A stretch of 64,000 bases of DNA, taken from positions 1-64,000 of the forward strand of contig JAHEMR010000001.1 in the NCBI GenBank assembly GCA_024643545.1, written 5' to 3'. The notes under the pieces were generated by a model, which saw nothing but the letters and a program-made list of their open reading frames with translations, was not told where the DNA came from and did not search any database. This document shows positions 34,747 to 44,110 of the stretch, one piece after another. Numbering within the stretch: the first letter of the stretch is position 1; each line of letters opens with the position of its first letter. The stretch comes from Crocinitomicaceae bacterium (GTDB taxonomy: Bacteria; Bacteroidota; Bacteroidia; Flavobacteriales_D; Crocinitomicaceae). A program made the translations under genes and the position numbers.

Positions 34747-35763
34747 TTAATTTCCAGGTGTGAATTGTTTCAAAAACCTTAAGTCATTTTCCGAATACAA
34801 ACGTAAGTCTGTAACACGGTATTTTAATTGTGCAATGCGCTCTACACCCATTCCAAAGGCAAAGCCTGAATAAACAGTAGAGTCAATTCCGCAGGCGTCA
34901 AGTACATTTGGATCAACCATTCCACAACCAAGAATTTCTAGCCAACCAGAATACTTGCAGACATTGCACCCTTTGCCATTACAAAGTGTACATGAAACAT
35001 CTACTTCAGCACTAGGCTCGGTAAAAGGAAAATAAGATGGTCGAAGTCGGATTGTTGCTTTTTCGCCAAATAACTCCTTCGCGAAAAACATCAAGGTTTG
35101 TTTCAAGTCCGCAAAAGAAACATTTTTGTCAATGTAAAGTCCTTCAATTTGATGAAAGAAACAATGAGCTCGTGCCGAAATGGCTTCATTTCGATAAACT
35201 CTTCCCGGGGAAATTGTTCGAATTGGGGGAGTTGAATTTTCCATTACGCGCACTTGAACACTACTGGTGTGCGTGCGTAGCGCCATTTCATTTTCACCCT
35301 TCTCAACAAAAAAAGTATCCTGCATATCTCTAGCTGGATGTTCGGGAGGGAAATTAAGTGCAGAAAAATTATGCCAATCATCTTCTATTTCGGGACCTTC
35401 CGAAACTACATAACCAATGCGATTAAATATTTCGATGATTTCCTTTCTAACGAGTGAAAGTGGATGATGGCTTCCGATTAATGTATCTGCACTAGGCCTC
35501 GTCAAATCCAATTGATCTTTATCCTTGTTTTGGTCTGTGAATGTTAGTTTAAATGAAGCCAGTTTATCCTCCGCTATTTGACGCAATTCATTGATTTGCT
35601 GACCGACAGACTTCTTATCTTCATTTGGAACATTTTTCAGTGCCCCGTACAAATCTTTGATTTGTCCCTTCGATCCTAAAAATTGAATTCGAAAGCTCTC
35701 TACATCATTAACTGATTGGATTTCGAATGCTTGAACTGCGTCTAGTATTTCTTTAATATTCAT
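34747..35763 (-). CDS. pheS: Phenylalanyl-tRNA synthetase alpha subunit
   Basis: It charges tRNA-Phe as the catalytic alpha chain of the (alpha-beta)2 enzyme. At 338 residues it has the N-terminal coiled-coil arm (SFRIQFLGSKGQIKDLYGAL) and the class II core: motif 2 (PGRVYRNEAISARAHCFFHQ), CTLCNGKGCNVCKYSGWLEI with four Cys, and motif 3 (SGFAFGMGVERIAQLKY). The beta-subunit gene pheT is not adjacent. It is the first gene of the pheS, ytxJ, cyclase operon. Confidence 0.97.
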   Translation of the reverse strand: MNIKEILDAVQAFEIQSVNDVESFRIQFLGSKGQIKDLYGALKNVPNEDKKSVGQQINELRQIAEDKLASFKLTFTDQNKDKDQLDLTRPSADTLIGSHHPLSLVRKEIIEIFNRIGYVVSEGPEIEDDWHNFSALNFPPEHPARDMQDTFFVEKGENEMALRTHTSSVQVRVMENSTPPIRTISPGRVYRNEAISARAHCFFHQIEGLYIDKNVSFADLKQTLMFFAKELFGEKATIRLRPSYFPFTEPSAEVDVSCTLCNGKGCNVCKYSGWLEILGCGMVDPNVLDACGIDSTVYSGFAFGMGVERIAQLKYRVTDLRLYSENDLRFLKQFTPGN

Positions 35764-35832
35764 TTTCTTGCGGCAAAGTGTAACTTTTCGGGCCTAGAAC
35801 TTGTTTAACTCTTGGCTAAACTGACCTAAAGT

Positions 35833-36231
35833 ATGCAAATGTACAAGAATTTTATTGGTAAAATTACGCCGAAGGGAGGAATTATTGTCCTGTTTTTTGT
35901 GTGTACATTACCTTTAAGTTCTTGCTATAAAAAGGAAGCAACATCATTAGAGGTCGCTGTTCAATTTTCCAATGGTGAATTGGTTCAAAACGCAAAAGTA
36001 AAACTAGTTGTTGAGCCTACAACGAATACAAATCAAATGGCGATTATCAATGATAGTACTACAACAAATTCCGGTGGACTCGCGTTCTTTGCTTTGGATA
36101 AATACTACAAATCTGGACAGGTTGGGGTGGCAGTTTTAAAAGTGAATGCCTTTTATTTCGGTTTAACGGGAAACCAAGTGATTCAAATTGAGGAGGAAAA
36201 ACGAAATCGGGTTGTCGTAACAATCCAGTAA
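35833..36231 (+). CDS. Small lipoprotein, first of three tandem paralogues
   Basis: A 132-residue lipoprotein of unknown function. A hydrophobic signal ends in the lipobox LSSC (Cys31). The mature part of about 100 residues is a predicted beta sandwich: LEVAVQFSNGELVQNAKVKL, GLAFFALDKYYKSGQVGVAVLKV, and a last strand RVVVTIQ. It resembles the third gene of the set closely (GQVGVAVLKVNA against GQAGVAVLDIDA) and the second more weakly. The pattern new material + named variable + gain-of-Gly strand is like CarboxypepD_reg/transthyretin-like domains. In-frame Met3 could also be the start. Confidence 0.8.
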   Translation: MQMYKNFIGKITPKGGIIVLFFVCTLPLSSCYKKEATSLEVAVQFSNGELVQNAKVKLVVEPTTNTNQMAIINDSTTTNSGGLAFFALDKYYKSGQVGVAVLKVNAFYFGLTGNQVIQIEEEKRNRVVVTIQ

Positions 36232-36236
36232 TCTGA

Positions 36237-36268
36237 TTTGAGCAATTAAAAAAAATAATGTAAATTTG
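36237..36268 (+). promoter_or_regulatory. Promoter of the second and third lipoprotein genes
   Basis: TTTG at 36237-36240, a 20 bp spacer and an exact TAAATTTG at 36261-36268, 16 bp before the ATG. The signal is close to consensus, so the pair can be expressed separately from the first lipoprotein gene. Confidence 0.7.
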
Positions 36269-36284
36269 AAACTTTCGAAGAAAT

Positions 36285-36656
36285 ATGAAAACCTTTTTTA
36301 ACCTACTATCACTGAGTTTAATCATCCTAATCAGTGCTTCTTGTGAGTCTAAAGATCCTGCTGTATTGAAGGTATTTGTACGCTCATCATCAAATCAATT
36401 AATGGACGGAGCGAAAGTTATCGTCATTGGAGACCAACAATCGAACCCCGCAACGCTTCCATTTGTGGATACCGTATTCACAAACGCTTCAGGATTCGCG
36501 GTAGCCGATATGGATCAATATTTCAATGTTTCTGGAGATGCGAATACAACCGGTTATTTTGATATTATCGTAAAATACAACAACAAAGTTGCATACGATT
36601 ATGCACGTTGTCGTGTCCATACAACAACTGTTAAAACAATTTATTTACCGAACTAA
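36285..36656 (+). CDS. Small lipoprotein, second of three tandem paralogues
   Basis: A 123-residue lipoprotein: signal MKTFFNLLSLSLIILISAS and lipobox Cys20. The mature domain has the same layout as its neighbours: LKVFVRSSSNQLMDGAKVIV, FVDTVFTNASGFAVADMDQY, then GYFDIIVKYNNKVAYDYARC and a final strand TVKTIYLPN. It has one additional Cys late in the chain (in YARCRV), absent from the other two. It has its own strong promoter, and the next gene follows by 12 bp. No function is known to me. Confidence 0.82.
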   Translation: MKTFFNLLSLSLIILISASCESKDPAVLKVFVRSSSNQLMDGAKVIVIGDQQSNPATLPFVDTVFTNASGFAVADMDQYFNVSGDANTTGYFDIIVKYNNKVAYDYARCRVHTTTVKTIYLPN

Positions 36657-36668
36657 AATTAAACTGAG

Positions 36669-37031
36669 ATGAAAAATATCATTGTTCTAGCAATCCTTTC
36701 TGTAGTCGTTACTACTTCTTGTAGAAAGAAATTAGATACTGTTGCGAACATTTACATCAAAGATGAAAATAATGCGAGCGTAAGCAATGCAATGGTTGTA
36801 TTGTATGGCACAAATACGCAAGGTACACCTCAACAAGTTGCTGTATTTGATACTGCATACACTAATTTAAATGGTATGGCGACATTCAATTACAATGAAT
36901 TGTACCAATTAGGTCAAGCAGGTGTAGCTGTTCTTGATATCGATGCGAAAAAAGGAAACAAATCCGGTGCAGGGATTATCAAAATTGAAGCTGAAAAAGT
37001 AAACGAAGAAACCGTTTACATTCAACCTTAA
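36669..37031 (+). CDS. Small lipoprotein, third of three tandem paralogues
   Basis: A 120-residue lipoprotein: signal MKNIIVLAILSVVVTTS and lipobox Cys18 (CRKKLD). The mature part reads ANIYIKDENNASVSNAMVVL, FDTAYTNLNGMATFNYNELY, LGQAGVAVLDIDAKKG, ending EETVYIQP. It is clearly related to the gene at 35833-36231 and recognisably to 36285-36656. The TAA stop overlaps the TAA of the convergent hypothetical gene (TTAA at 37028-37031). Function unknown. Confidence 0.82.
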   Translation: MKNIIVLAILSVVVTTSCRKKLDTVANIYIKDENNASVSNAMVVLYGTNTQGTPQQVAVFDTAYTNLNGMATFNYNELYQLGQAGVAVLDIDAKKGNKSGAGIIKIEAEKVNEETVYIQP

Positions 37032-37342
37032 GCTCGAATTTGCTTAAGTGGGGCTAACTCCTCGCCTACCAAATCAGCATTCGTAAATGTCCGGTTTAAT
37101 TCCGCTGGCAAAACAACGTTGTATTCAGTTATAAATCCAAGGTTGAAACAACACATATGATCGTAAAGATCAAACCCATCATTGTTTCTTTGAAGAAGGT
37201 TCACTAATGCATTTAGCCGACTAATTGGCATGCGTACCTTTGTATCGTACTGAAGGAACTCTTTGTGTAAAATTCCGGTTAACACAACCTCGGTATCCGT
37301 ATTGTTAAACCACATTTCTTTTAATTCAAATTTCTTTTCCAT
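37028..37342 (-). CDS. Hypothetical protein
   Basis: A 104-residue soluble, slightly acidic protein that I do not recognise. Notable is FDLYDHMCCFNLGFITEYNV with a Cys pair, and the N-terminus MEKKFELKEMWFNNTDTEV. There is no signal peptide or membrane segment. Codon use and the fit between neighbours (shared TTAA stop with the lipoprotein gene, divergent from tatC) support it as real. A near-consensus CAACTTTG lies upstream in the shared intergenic region. Confidence 0.65.
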   Translation of the reverse strand: MEKKFELKEMWFNNTDTEVVLTGILHKEFLQYDTKVRMPISRLNALVNLLQRNNDGFDLYDHMCCFNLGFITEYNVVLPAELNRTFTNADLVGEELAPLKQIRA

Positions 37343-37408
37343 AGCCGTTAATTTTAAACAAAGTTGACTATTCAGGTCGTAAACAATTTACGTTGTAAAA
37401 CATCATTT

Positions 37409-37436
37409 TTTGAGCGGGAGAAAATCATTACTTTTG
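37409..37436 (+). promoter_or_regulatory. Promoter of tatC
   Basis: TTTG at 37409-37412, a 16 bp spacer and an exact TACTTTTG at 37429-37436, which ends 4 bp before the tatC ATG. It probably gives a leaderless transcript. Confidence 0.6.
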
Positions 37437-37440
37437 TACC

Positions 37441-38220
37441 ATGTCAGATAATAAGCAAATGTCCTTTCTTGATCACCTTGAAGAATTACGTTGGAGGCTA
37501 ATGCGCTCAGCAATTGCGGTAATCATTTTTGCGATTGTTATTTGGATTTACCAAAAAGAAATCATGGAAAATGTTTTCTTAATAATGGTAGATCCTAATT
37601 TTATCACGTTTAAACTTTTATGTGAATACCTACACGTTTGTATCGATAAAATTCCGGTCAACTTTCAAAGTATGACCTTATCTGGTCAATTTTCATATGC
37701 CTTGATGATGAGTATTATGGGAGGGGCCGTTCTGGCGTTCCCCTATATTTTTTATCAATTATGGTCTTTTGTAAAACCAGGATTGAAGTTTAAGGAGCGT
37801 AAAATGGCAAGAGGAATTGTCTTTTATGTGAGCATTCTGTTCTTTACAGGAATTATTTTTGGTTATTTCATCGTGGCGCCATTAAGTGTTCAGTTTTTTG
37901 GTGCATTTCAAATTACCGATAAAATCAAGAACGATTTTACCATTAGTTCTTACATGAGTACTATCTTATCCACTGTATTTTATACAGGGTTATTTTTTTT
38001 ACTTCCGGTTGTGACCTATTTACTTGTGAAAATAGGATTATTTACCCCGGAATTTCTCGTTAAATACCGCAAACACGCAGTAGTAGTTATCTTAATTTTA
38101 GCGGCCATTATTACCCCTCCAGATGTCATTTCGCAAGTTATTGTGACCATTCCAATCTACCTGCTATTTGAAATCAGTGTGCTAGTGGCAAAACGTGTAG
38201 CGAAAAATCAGAAAGACTAA
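37441..38220 (+). CDS. tatC: Sec-independent protein translocase subunit TatC
   Basis: The core receptor of the twin-arginine pathway, which exports folded proteins across the inner membrane. The 259 residues hold six membrane helices. The conserved N-terminus MSFLDHLEELRWRLMRSAIA and FYQLWSFVKPGLKFKERK are the Arg-Arg signal-binding region; PPDVISQVIVTIPIYLLFEI is the C-terminal family motif. No tatA is adjacent. It probably leads a unit with the DUF5686 gene and lptB. Confidence 0.97.
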   Translation: MSDNKQMSFLDHLEELRWRLMRSAIAVIIFAIVIWIYQKEIMENVFLIMVDPNFITFKLLCEYLHVCIDKIPVNFQSMTLSGQFSYALMMSIMGGAVLAFPYIFYQLWSFVKPGLKFKERKMARGIVFYVSILFFTGIIFGYFIVAPLSVQFFGAFQITDKIKNDFTISSYMSTILSTVFYTGLFFLLPVVTYLLVKIGLFTPEFLVKYRKHAVVVILILAAIITPPDVISQVIVTIPIYLLFEISVLVAKRVAKNQKD

Positions 38221-38229
38221 TTGGGCCTT

Positions 38230-40674
38230 ATGAAATCCCTGTTCTTCCTTTTATGCCTTTTGCCTTTTATAGGACTTTCGCAGACTACCATTGTGAAGGG
38301 TTTTGTAAAAGATGAAAAGGGAGATCCAATTCCTTTTGCTCGTGTAAGGTTTGTCGGGACGAAAATTGGGGATTTAACCGATTCAACTGGAGCATACTTT
38401 CTGCAAAGTTACTATGCAACGGATTCTATTAACATTCAGTTTATCGGTTTTCAACCACAATCGTTAAAGATTAAAAAGGACATAGAACAAACGATCAATG
38501 TTACCATGCGTGTCCAATCAACAGATTACAAAGATGTGGTTGTGATGATTTCTAGCGAATCCCCAGCAGTTGCCCTGCACAAAAAAGTAATCGCCAATAA
38601 GCCCATCAATAACAAAGAAAAACTTGATGCGTATCAGTACAAGCTGTATAATAAAATCCAATTAGACATAAACAATCTTGGTGAGAAATTCACACAAAAC
38701 GGTCTAGTTAAACGGATGGACCTTGTGATGAATTATTTAGATTCAACCAGCGACGGAAATACCTACCTTCCGGTGATTTTAACTGAATCGATCTCTGATT
38801 TTTTTTTCAAAAATAAACCAAAACAGAAAAAGGAAGTTGTGCAGGCAACCAAAATTACTGGTATTGAAAACGTTCAAGTAAATCAGTTCCTTGGTGACAT
38901 GTACTTAGATTTAAACGTCTACGACAACATCTACGATCTATTTAACAAATCATTCATCAGTCCACTTGCGCCTTTCGCTCGATCGTATTATCAATTTGTT
39001 CTAGAGGATTCTACCTTTATCGGCTCAGATTGGTGTTACAAATTACGCTTTGAGCCTAAAAGAACGGGGGACCTTGCCTTCACCGGAGAAATGTGGATCA
39101 ATGATACCACATATGCTGTAAAACAAATTAAGGCTTCCATTTCCCCTGATGCCAACCTAAACTACATTCAAAATTTTTACTTTGAGCACTTTTTTGAACA
39201 AGTTCAAAATGAAATATGGATGCTAACGGAAGAACGTTTAATTTTAGAATTTAGGTTAACAGAAGAATCCAAAATTCTCGGGATGTTTGGACGGAAATAC
39301 AGTAAACGAAGTGATTTTGTTATAAATCAAGCAAAAGAAAATTCGTTTTATACGACCAATTCAGTTGAATTCAGTGATAGTGCGAAAATACGAACTCCTG
39401 ATTATTGGCAAAAAAATCGTCCAATTACATTAAACGTTCAAGAAAAACACATCGAGGAGATGGTCGACTCACTGAGTAAAACAAGCTTTTACCAATCGAT
39501 GAAAAAATTGGTCTACTTCGGGACAACAGGTTATTTTCAGTTCAATAAAATTGAATTAGGTAACGCGACTTCATTAATTAGTAAGAATCCGGTGGAGAAT
39601 TACCGAGTAGCTTTAGCGTTAAGAACTTCGAATGATTTCTCGAAAAGATTAGAATTAGGCGGACGAGTTGCTTATGGTTTTGGTGATGAAAAACTAAAAT
39701 ACGCCGCAAAAATACGCTACAATATTACTCCTCAAAAACGTGGAATGCTCACAGGAATTTATTCCTATGATATTGAACAAATTGGACAATCACCGACAGC
39801 CGCTTCCATGGGAAGTACATTTGCTACTGTTTTTAATACTGCGCCTTTTGATAAATTGACTTTTGTCAATAAAATTGGTTTGAACCTAGAAAAGGACATT
39901 AAAAAAGACCTAATTCTATACGGTGGATTTGAATGGAAAAGTTACACTCCACTTGGTTTGGCCAATTACCAACGGGTACTTAATTTCGATACTGTCAATG
40001 TTTCCAACATAAAAACATTTGAGTTCATTGGACGTGTTAGGTGGACCAAGGGTGAAGAGTTTATATCAGGTTATTTTGATCGAACAAGCTTAAGGTCTGT
40101 ATATCCGATTTTTTCAATTCAAGCGATCATCGGAATGAAAAACATGTTTGGAAGTGAGTACAATTACCAGCGCTTAGAGTTTCAAATGGAACATAACACA
40201 CAATTGGGTATGTTAGGTCGCATGCGCTATGGAGTTACTGCTGGATACATTTTTGGAACAACTGCCTATCCATTTTTAAAAGTGCACGAAGGGAATCAAT
40301 CACTGTGGTTATTAACCAGTACTTTTAATAAGCTGAATTTTATGGAATTTATTAGTGACAAATACATCACTGGTTTTATTGAAAATCATTGGGAAGGATT
40401 GTTTTTTGACCGGATTCCTTTAGTGAAAAAATTAAATTTACGACTTGTCTCCACAGGTAGAATTCTTTACGGTGACATCAGTCAAAAGCACGAACAAGCC
40501 ATGTTAATCCCTGATTTCGTGAAACGATTTAATGGTATTCCTTACATGGAAACATCCGTTGGAATTGAAAATATTATGAAAGTTATACGTGTAGACCTTG
40601 TTTGGAGAATGACTCACCCTATCCCAGGACAAAGTCCATTTGGAATACGTGCGCGCTATGCGTTTAATTTTTAA
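38230..40674 (+). CDS. DUF5686 / CarboxypepD_reg-like outer-membrane-associated protein
   Basis: An 814-residue exported protein from the ATG at 38230 (signal MKSLFFLLCLLPFIGLS, then Gln). It has a carboxypeptidase-regulatory-like domain at about 20-105 (VKGFVKDEKGDPIPFARVRF, TDSTGAYFL). The long DUF5686 region after it (ESPAVALHKKVIANKPINNK ... YQYKLYNKIQLDINNL) ends in repeated amphipathic strands and a terminal Phe (IRARYAFNF), as in outer-membrane barrels. Function is unknown; this architecture is common in Bacteroidota. The gene lies 9 bp after tatC and 12 bp before lptB. A TTG nine bases upstream is a less likely start. Confidence 0.87.
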   Translation: MKSLFFLLCLLPFIGLSQTTIVKGFVKDEKGDPIPFARVRFVGTKIGDLTDSTGAYFLQSYYATDSINIQFIGFQPQSLKIKKDIEQTINVTMRVQSTDYKDVVVMISSESPAVALHKKVIANKPINNKEKLDAYQYKLYNKIQLDINNLGEKFTQNGLVKRMDLVMNYLDSTSDGNTYLPVILTESISDFFFKNKPKQKKEVVQATKITGIENVQVNQFLGDMYLDLNVYDNIYDLFNKSFISPLAPFARSYYQFVLEDSTFIGSDWCYKLRFEPKRTGDLAFTGEMWINDTTYAVKQIKASISPDANLNYIQNFYFEHFFEQVQNEIWMLTEERLILEFRLTEESKILGMFGRKYSKRSDFVINQAKENSFYTTNSVEFSDSAKIRTPDYWQKNRPITLNVQEKHIEEMVDSLSKTSFYQSMKKLVYFGTTGYFQFNKIELGNATSLISKNPVENYRVALALRTSNDFSKRLELGGRVAYGFGDEKLKYAAKIRYNITPQKRGMLTGIYSYDIEQIGQSPTAASMGSTFATVFNTAPFDKLTFVNKIGLNLEKDIKKDLILYGGFEWKSYTPLGLANYQRVLNFDTVNVSNIKTFEFIGRVRWTKGEEFISGYFDRTSLRSVYPIFSIQAIIGMKNMFGSEYNYQRLEFQMEHNTQLGMLGRMRYGVTAGYIFGTTAYPFLKVHEGNQSLWLLTSTFNKLNFMEFISDKYITGFIENHWEGLFFDRIPLVKKLNLRLVSTGRILYGDISQKHEQAMLIPDFVKRFNGIPYMETSVGIENIMKVIRVDLVWRMTHPIPGQSPFGIRARYAFNF

Positions 40675-40682
40675 TACCTTCG
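40675..40682 (+). promoter_or_regulatory. Possible -7 box before lptB
   Basis: TACCTTCG, one mismatch from TAnnTTTG, overlapping the end of the DUF5686 stop region and ending 4 bp before the GTG start of lptB. It has the same spacing as the leaderless-type boxes elsewhere. Confidence 0.3.
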
Positions 40683-40686
40683 CGAC

Positions 40687-41412
40687 GTGAAATTATACAC
40701 TGAACATATCCGTAAAACATACAAAGGAAGATCCGTTGTCAATGGGGTTTCCGTTGAAGTGAATCAAGGCGAAATTGTTGGACTTTTGGGTCCAAATGGA
40801 GCTGGTAAAACAACTTCATTTTATATGATGGTTGGATTGGTTCGACCGGATGAAGGATCCGTCTTCCTAGATGACGTTGAAATCACAAAACTTCCCATGT
40901 ACAAACGAGCCCAAATGGGAATTGGTTACCTTCCACAAGAAGTGTCTGTTTTTCGTAAATTGAGCGTTGAAGATAACATCATGGCGATTCTCGAAATGAC
41001 CGATATGTCAAAAGACGAACGAAATGAAAAACTCGAACAACTTTTGGAAGAGTTCAGTTTGACGCATATCCGTAAAAACCTTGGTAATCGTTTATCTGGT
41101 GGTGAACAGAGGAGAACAGAAATTGCGAGAGCCTTGGCAACAAATCCCAAATTTGTCCTGTTAGACGAACCATTTGCCGGGGTTGATCCAATCGCGGTAG
41201 AAGACATTCAAAGCATCATTTCAGCGTTAAAAAAACGTAATATCGGTATTCTTATTACTGACCATAATGTTCAGGAAACGCTTTCCATTACCGATCGTGC
41301 CTATTTACTCTTTGAGGGTAGTATTTTGAAGTCAGGAACAGCTGAAGAATTAGCATCAGATGAACAGGTAAGAAAAGTTTACTTAGGTCAAAATTTCGTT
41401 CTTCGAAAATAA
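40687..41412 (+). CDS. lptB: LPS export ABC transporter ATP-binding protein LptB
   Basis: The ATPase that powers LPS extraction from the inner membrane by LptBFGC. The 241-residue protein has Walker A GPNGAGKT at 35-42, Q-loop YLPQE, signature LSGGEQRR, Walker [13 protein letters not shown] and H-loop ITDHNV. The segments [15 protein letters not shown] and [20 protein letters not shown] are LptB-specific. The start is GTG. Other lpt genes are not in the window. Its TAA directly abuts the stop of the convergent type B protein. Confidence 0.96.
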   Translation: MKLYTEHIRKTYKGRSVVNGVSVEVNQGEIVGLLGPNGAGKTTSFYMMVGLVRPDEGSVFLDDVEITKLPMYKRAQMGIGYLPQEVSVFRKLSVEDNIMAILEMTDMSKDERNEKLEQLLEEFSLTHIRKNLGNRLSGGEQRRTEIARALATNPKFVLLDEPFAGVDPIAVEDIQSIISALKKRNIGILITDHNVQETLSITDRAYLLFEGSILKSGTAEELASDEQVRKVYLGQNFVLRK

Positions 41413-44085
41413 CTACCTGATCAATGTAACAAATCCATCTACTTGCTGCCAAATATATGGTTTGTCACAGGAACGGAACCTTAATTTATAGCTATACAAA
41501 CCATCTTGACACATCACACCATTTAATCGACCATCCCAAGCTTGTGAGGGATCATTTGTTTGAAAGATCAACTCGCCCCATCGATCATAGATTCCGAAAT
41601 CCCATGCAACTACCGTAAACGCAGTCACTGGAATAAATACCTCGTTTCGGTTGTTCTCATCAGGGATAAACGTATTCGGAATGTAAATTGAAAAAGGTTC
41701 AATCAAGACAGTTCTTCTCGCAGTATCTCGACATCCGTACTGATTGGAAACAATTTGAATCGGATAATCTGATCCTGGATTTACGTAATCGTGACTGAAA
41801 TTCGCAAGGTTTGAGGTATATTCTTTATTGTCAAAAACATACTGATAATTGGTTGCTCCACTCGACTGGTCAATAAATGAAACCGTATTTTGACAAACAT
41901 CGATTTTATCCGGATTAACCATAAATCCAGCAATAGGAGAAGGATTAACAGTGACCAAGTCTTGCTTCATTAAATAAAGTGTATCCATGCAACCATACAA
42001 CGTATTTAATGTTAAACTAACACTGTAATTTCCCGGCGTAAGGTAAATGTGGTTGGGATTAACTGCAGTAGAAGTATTGCCGTCACCAAAGTTCCAAACG
42101 TATTGAATGGGAACATCAGAATGGCTTAAATTCACAAATTGTGCGAGTGAAGGTGCACACTGCAAGGTGTTGATGAACATGAAATCAATGGTTGCATGTC
42201 CAAAGATTTGGACATTCGAACTAATCGTATCAATGCAATTGTCGTACTGTCCAATAAAATAAACAGGCATCGATCCTGGCTGATTGTAATTTAAGCCTTG
42301 TACACTAAGGTTTGAAGAGGTATTAGGATTCGCATGGATGCCAAAATCCCATTGGAACGTTGCATTACCTGGACCAGAAACTGAAGCGAAAAAATCAAAG
42401 GTTTCATCAATACACAGGGAATCTGTATGACTAATCGACATGACTAGCGGTTCCTTAATGTTGACTTGAACTTGAGTTGTGTCAGAACAGGTTGAAAAAG
42501 AACTTGCAATTAATTGAACTGTATATAATCCGGGAGCTGGAAAAGTGAAGGTCGGGGTCGTTGCATTGCTTTGTCCAACACTATTTGGACCTAAAGTGAA
42601 ATTCCATGAATAATTAATTGCCGAAATAGAATTATTGCCAAACGGCACTGTGAAGCCAAGGCACTCAACCTGCGGAGGGACAGCTATGATACTCGTTGGA
42701 ACATCGAAAATAAAGACCGAATCGACATAACTTAATTGACAGAATCCATCATCAGCAATTACCTCTATTCTGTGATAGCCTGGAGTTGAAAAAGTGATGT
42801 TGAAGAGGGAATTTCCCGTTCCAGATGTTTGACTCGCACTAGGATCCAATACCCAGTTTAAACTTGCAGAAGGATTGGAAACATTTGCAATAAAATCAAA
42901 GTTATTTCCAAGTATACACAAGGAGTCCTGTGCTGACCAAGAAACACTCAGTGGATTGTTTACAATTACATTCATGTACGCTGTATCCGTACAAGGCATT
43001 CCCGGATTCACAATTAACTGAACATTGTAATTCCCTGGAGACGGAAAAGTATAATTGGGCGCAAACTGCGAACTTACATCTGTAGTAGTAGTGGGCACAC
43101 CGAAGTTCCAGGCATAGGATGTTCCTCCGTACGAGTTATTTACAAACTGTACATTTAGACCTTGACAATACGAAACGAACGTTGGAAGTTGAGTTTGAAG
43201 TGGCAGCAAGGCTTGCATAACAATGTTGCAATCAAAAACACGAAACACGAAATCTCGAATGGTTTGTCCAACCAAAACTCCGTTTCGATATTCTTTTACA
43301 CAGACACCAACAACGAACAAACCAATCATGTTTGGATTCACCACCAATACTCCGGTCGTTGGATCTATTACGGTAGAAGATCCCGTTCCAAGTGGTTGCT
43401 GAGCATTAAACGTTCCTCCATTCCATTGTACTGGGAAATAGGGTGGCGCAGGCGCTTGGGTAGGTTGTGGATTCGTTGAACTAGCACCAGACCATGGTGT
43501 AACCAATGAATAAACCAACTGATCCCCATCCGGATCTGTCGCTACGTGATTAAAAATAAGTTCATCGTTGTTACATAGTAACACAGGAGGATAATTGGTG
43601 AAACGAGGACTACTATTCGCCGTGAATCCGGTATCCGAACCAGGAACATGGGTTGTGAGCGTAATTCCTGTATCGTCTGGGTACAATAAGTTCGTGATAT
43701 TTGGTCCACGACAGCAACGCTGATAGGAAACATCATAACCTCCTGGTGTAGGTGGAAGCGTAACAACGGTAGTGTAAATCGCGCGTTCCACACAGACATT
43801 TGAAGGTGGTGTAGCACAAGGATTATTGAAATTAATTGGCAATACAACACTTCCAGGAAAAGGAACTAGGATGTTTTGAAAAAAAACATTGTTTGCTTTG
43901 TATATAGTAAGTGCTAGAGGGTCGTCATATTGCGCCCCTGTTGAATTACAGTCACGGTATAGTGTAATGAAAAAACGGTATTGATTATTCCCTAGGTAAT
44001 CATAATAGATATCTCCACCAATTATATGCGAAGCATAGCTGTTGGACACCATGAAAAAGAAAAAAATAAGGGAAAGTTTCTTCAT
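41413..44085 (-). CDS. PKD-repeat cell-surface protein with T9SS type B (gliding-motility) C-terminal domain
   Basis: A 890-residue secreted protein from the ATG at 44085 (or 44091, two codons earlier); the signal ends NSYA. The N-terminal region SHIIGGDIYYDYLGNNQYRF, TLYRDC is a domain often seen at the start of such Bacteroidota surface proteins. At least three PKD-like beta sandwiches follow (PSPGNYNVQLIV, PAPGLYTVQLIASS, WNFGDGNTSTAVNPNHIYLT). The C-terminal 90 residues are a type B/CHU_C domain: IYIPNTFIPDENNRNEVF, FGIYDRWGELIFQ, AWDGRLNGVMCQDGLYSYKL. Such proteins are exported by the T9SS and held at the surface; adhesion is likely but not shown. Confidence 0.9.
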   Translation of the reverse strand: MKKLSLIFFFFMVSNSYASHIIGGDIYYDYLGNNQYRFFITLYRDCNSTGAQYDDPLALTIYKANNVFFQNILVPFPGSVVLPINFNNPCATPPSNVCVERAIYTTVVTLPPTPGGYDVSYQRCCRGPNITNLLYPDDTGITLTTHVPGSDTGFTANSSPRFTNYPPVLLCNNDELIFNHVATDPDGDQLVYSLVTPWSGASSTNPQPTQAPAPPYFPVQWNGGTFNAQQPLGTGSSTVIDPTTGVLVVNPNMIGLFVVGVCVKEYRNGVLVGQTIRDFVFRVFDCNIVMQALLPLQTQLPTFVSYCQGLNVQFVNNSYGGTSYAWNFGVPTTTTDVSSQFAPNYTFPSPGNYNVQLIVNPGMPCTDTAYMNVIVNNPLSVSWSAQDSLCILGNNFDFIANVSNPSASLNWVLDPSASQTSGTGNSLFNITFSTPGYHRIEVIADDGFCQLSYVDSVFIFDVPTSIIAVPPQVECLGFTVPFGNNSISAINYSWNFTLGPNSVGQSNATTPTFTFPAPGLYTVQLIASSFSTCSDTTQVQVNIKEPLVMSISHTDSLCIDETFDFFASVSGPGNATFQWDFGIHANPNTSSNLSVQGLNYNQPGSMPVYFIGQYDNCIDTISSNVQIFGHATIDFMFINTLQCAPSLAQFVNLSHSDVPIQYVWNFGDGNTSTAVNPNHIYLTPGNYSVSLTLNTLYGCMDTLYLMKQDLVTVNPSPIAGFMVNPDKIDVCQNTVSFIDQSSGATNYQYVFDNKEYTSNLANFSHDYVNPGSDYPIQIVSNQYGCRDTARRTVLIEPFSIYIPNTFIPDENNRNEVFIPVTAFTVVAWDFGIYDRWGELIFQTNDPSQAWDGRLNGVMCQDGLYSYKLRFRSCDKPYIWQQVDGFVTLIR

Positions 44086-44110
44086 GTGCATTAGTAGACG
44101 TAAAAGTAAG

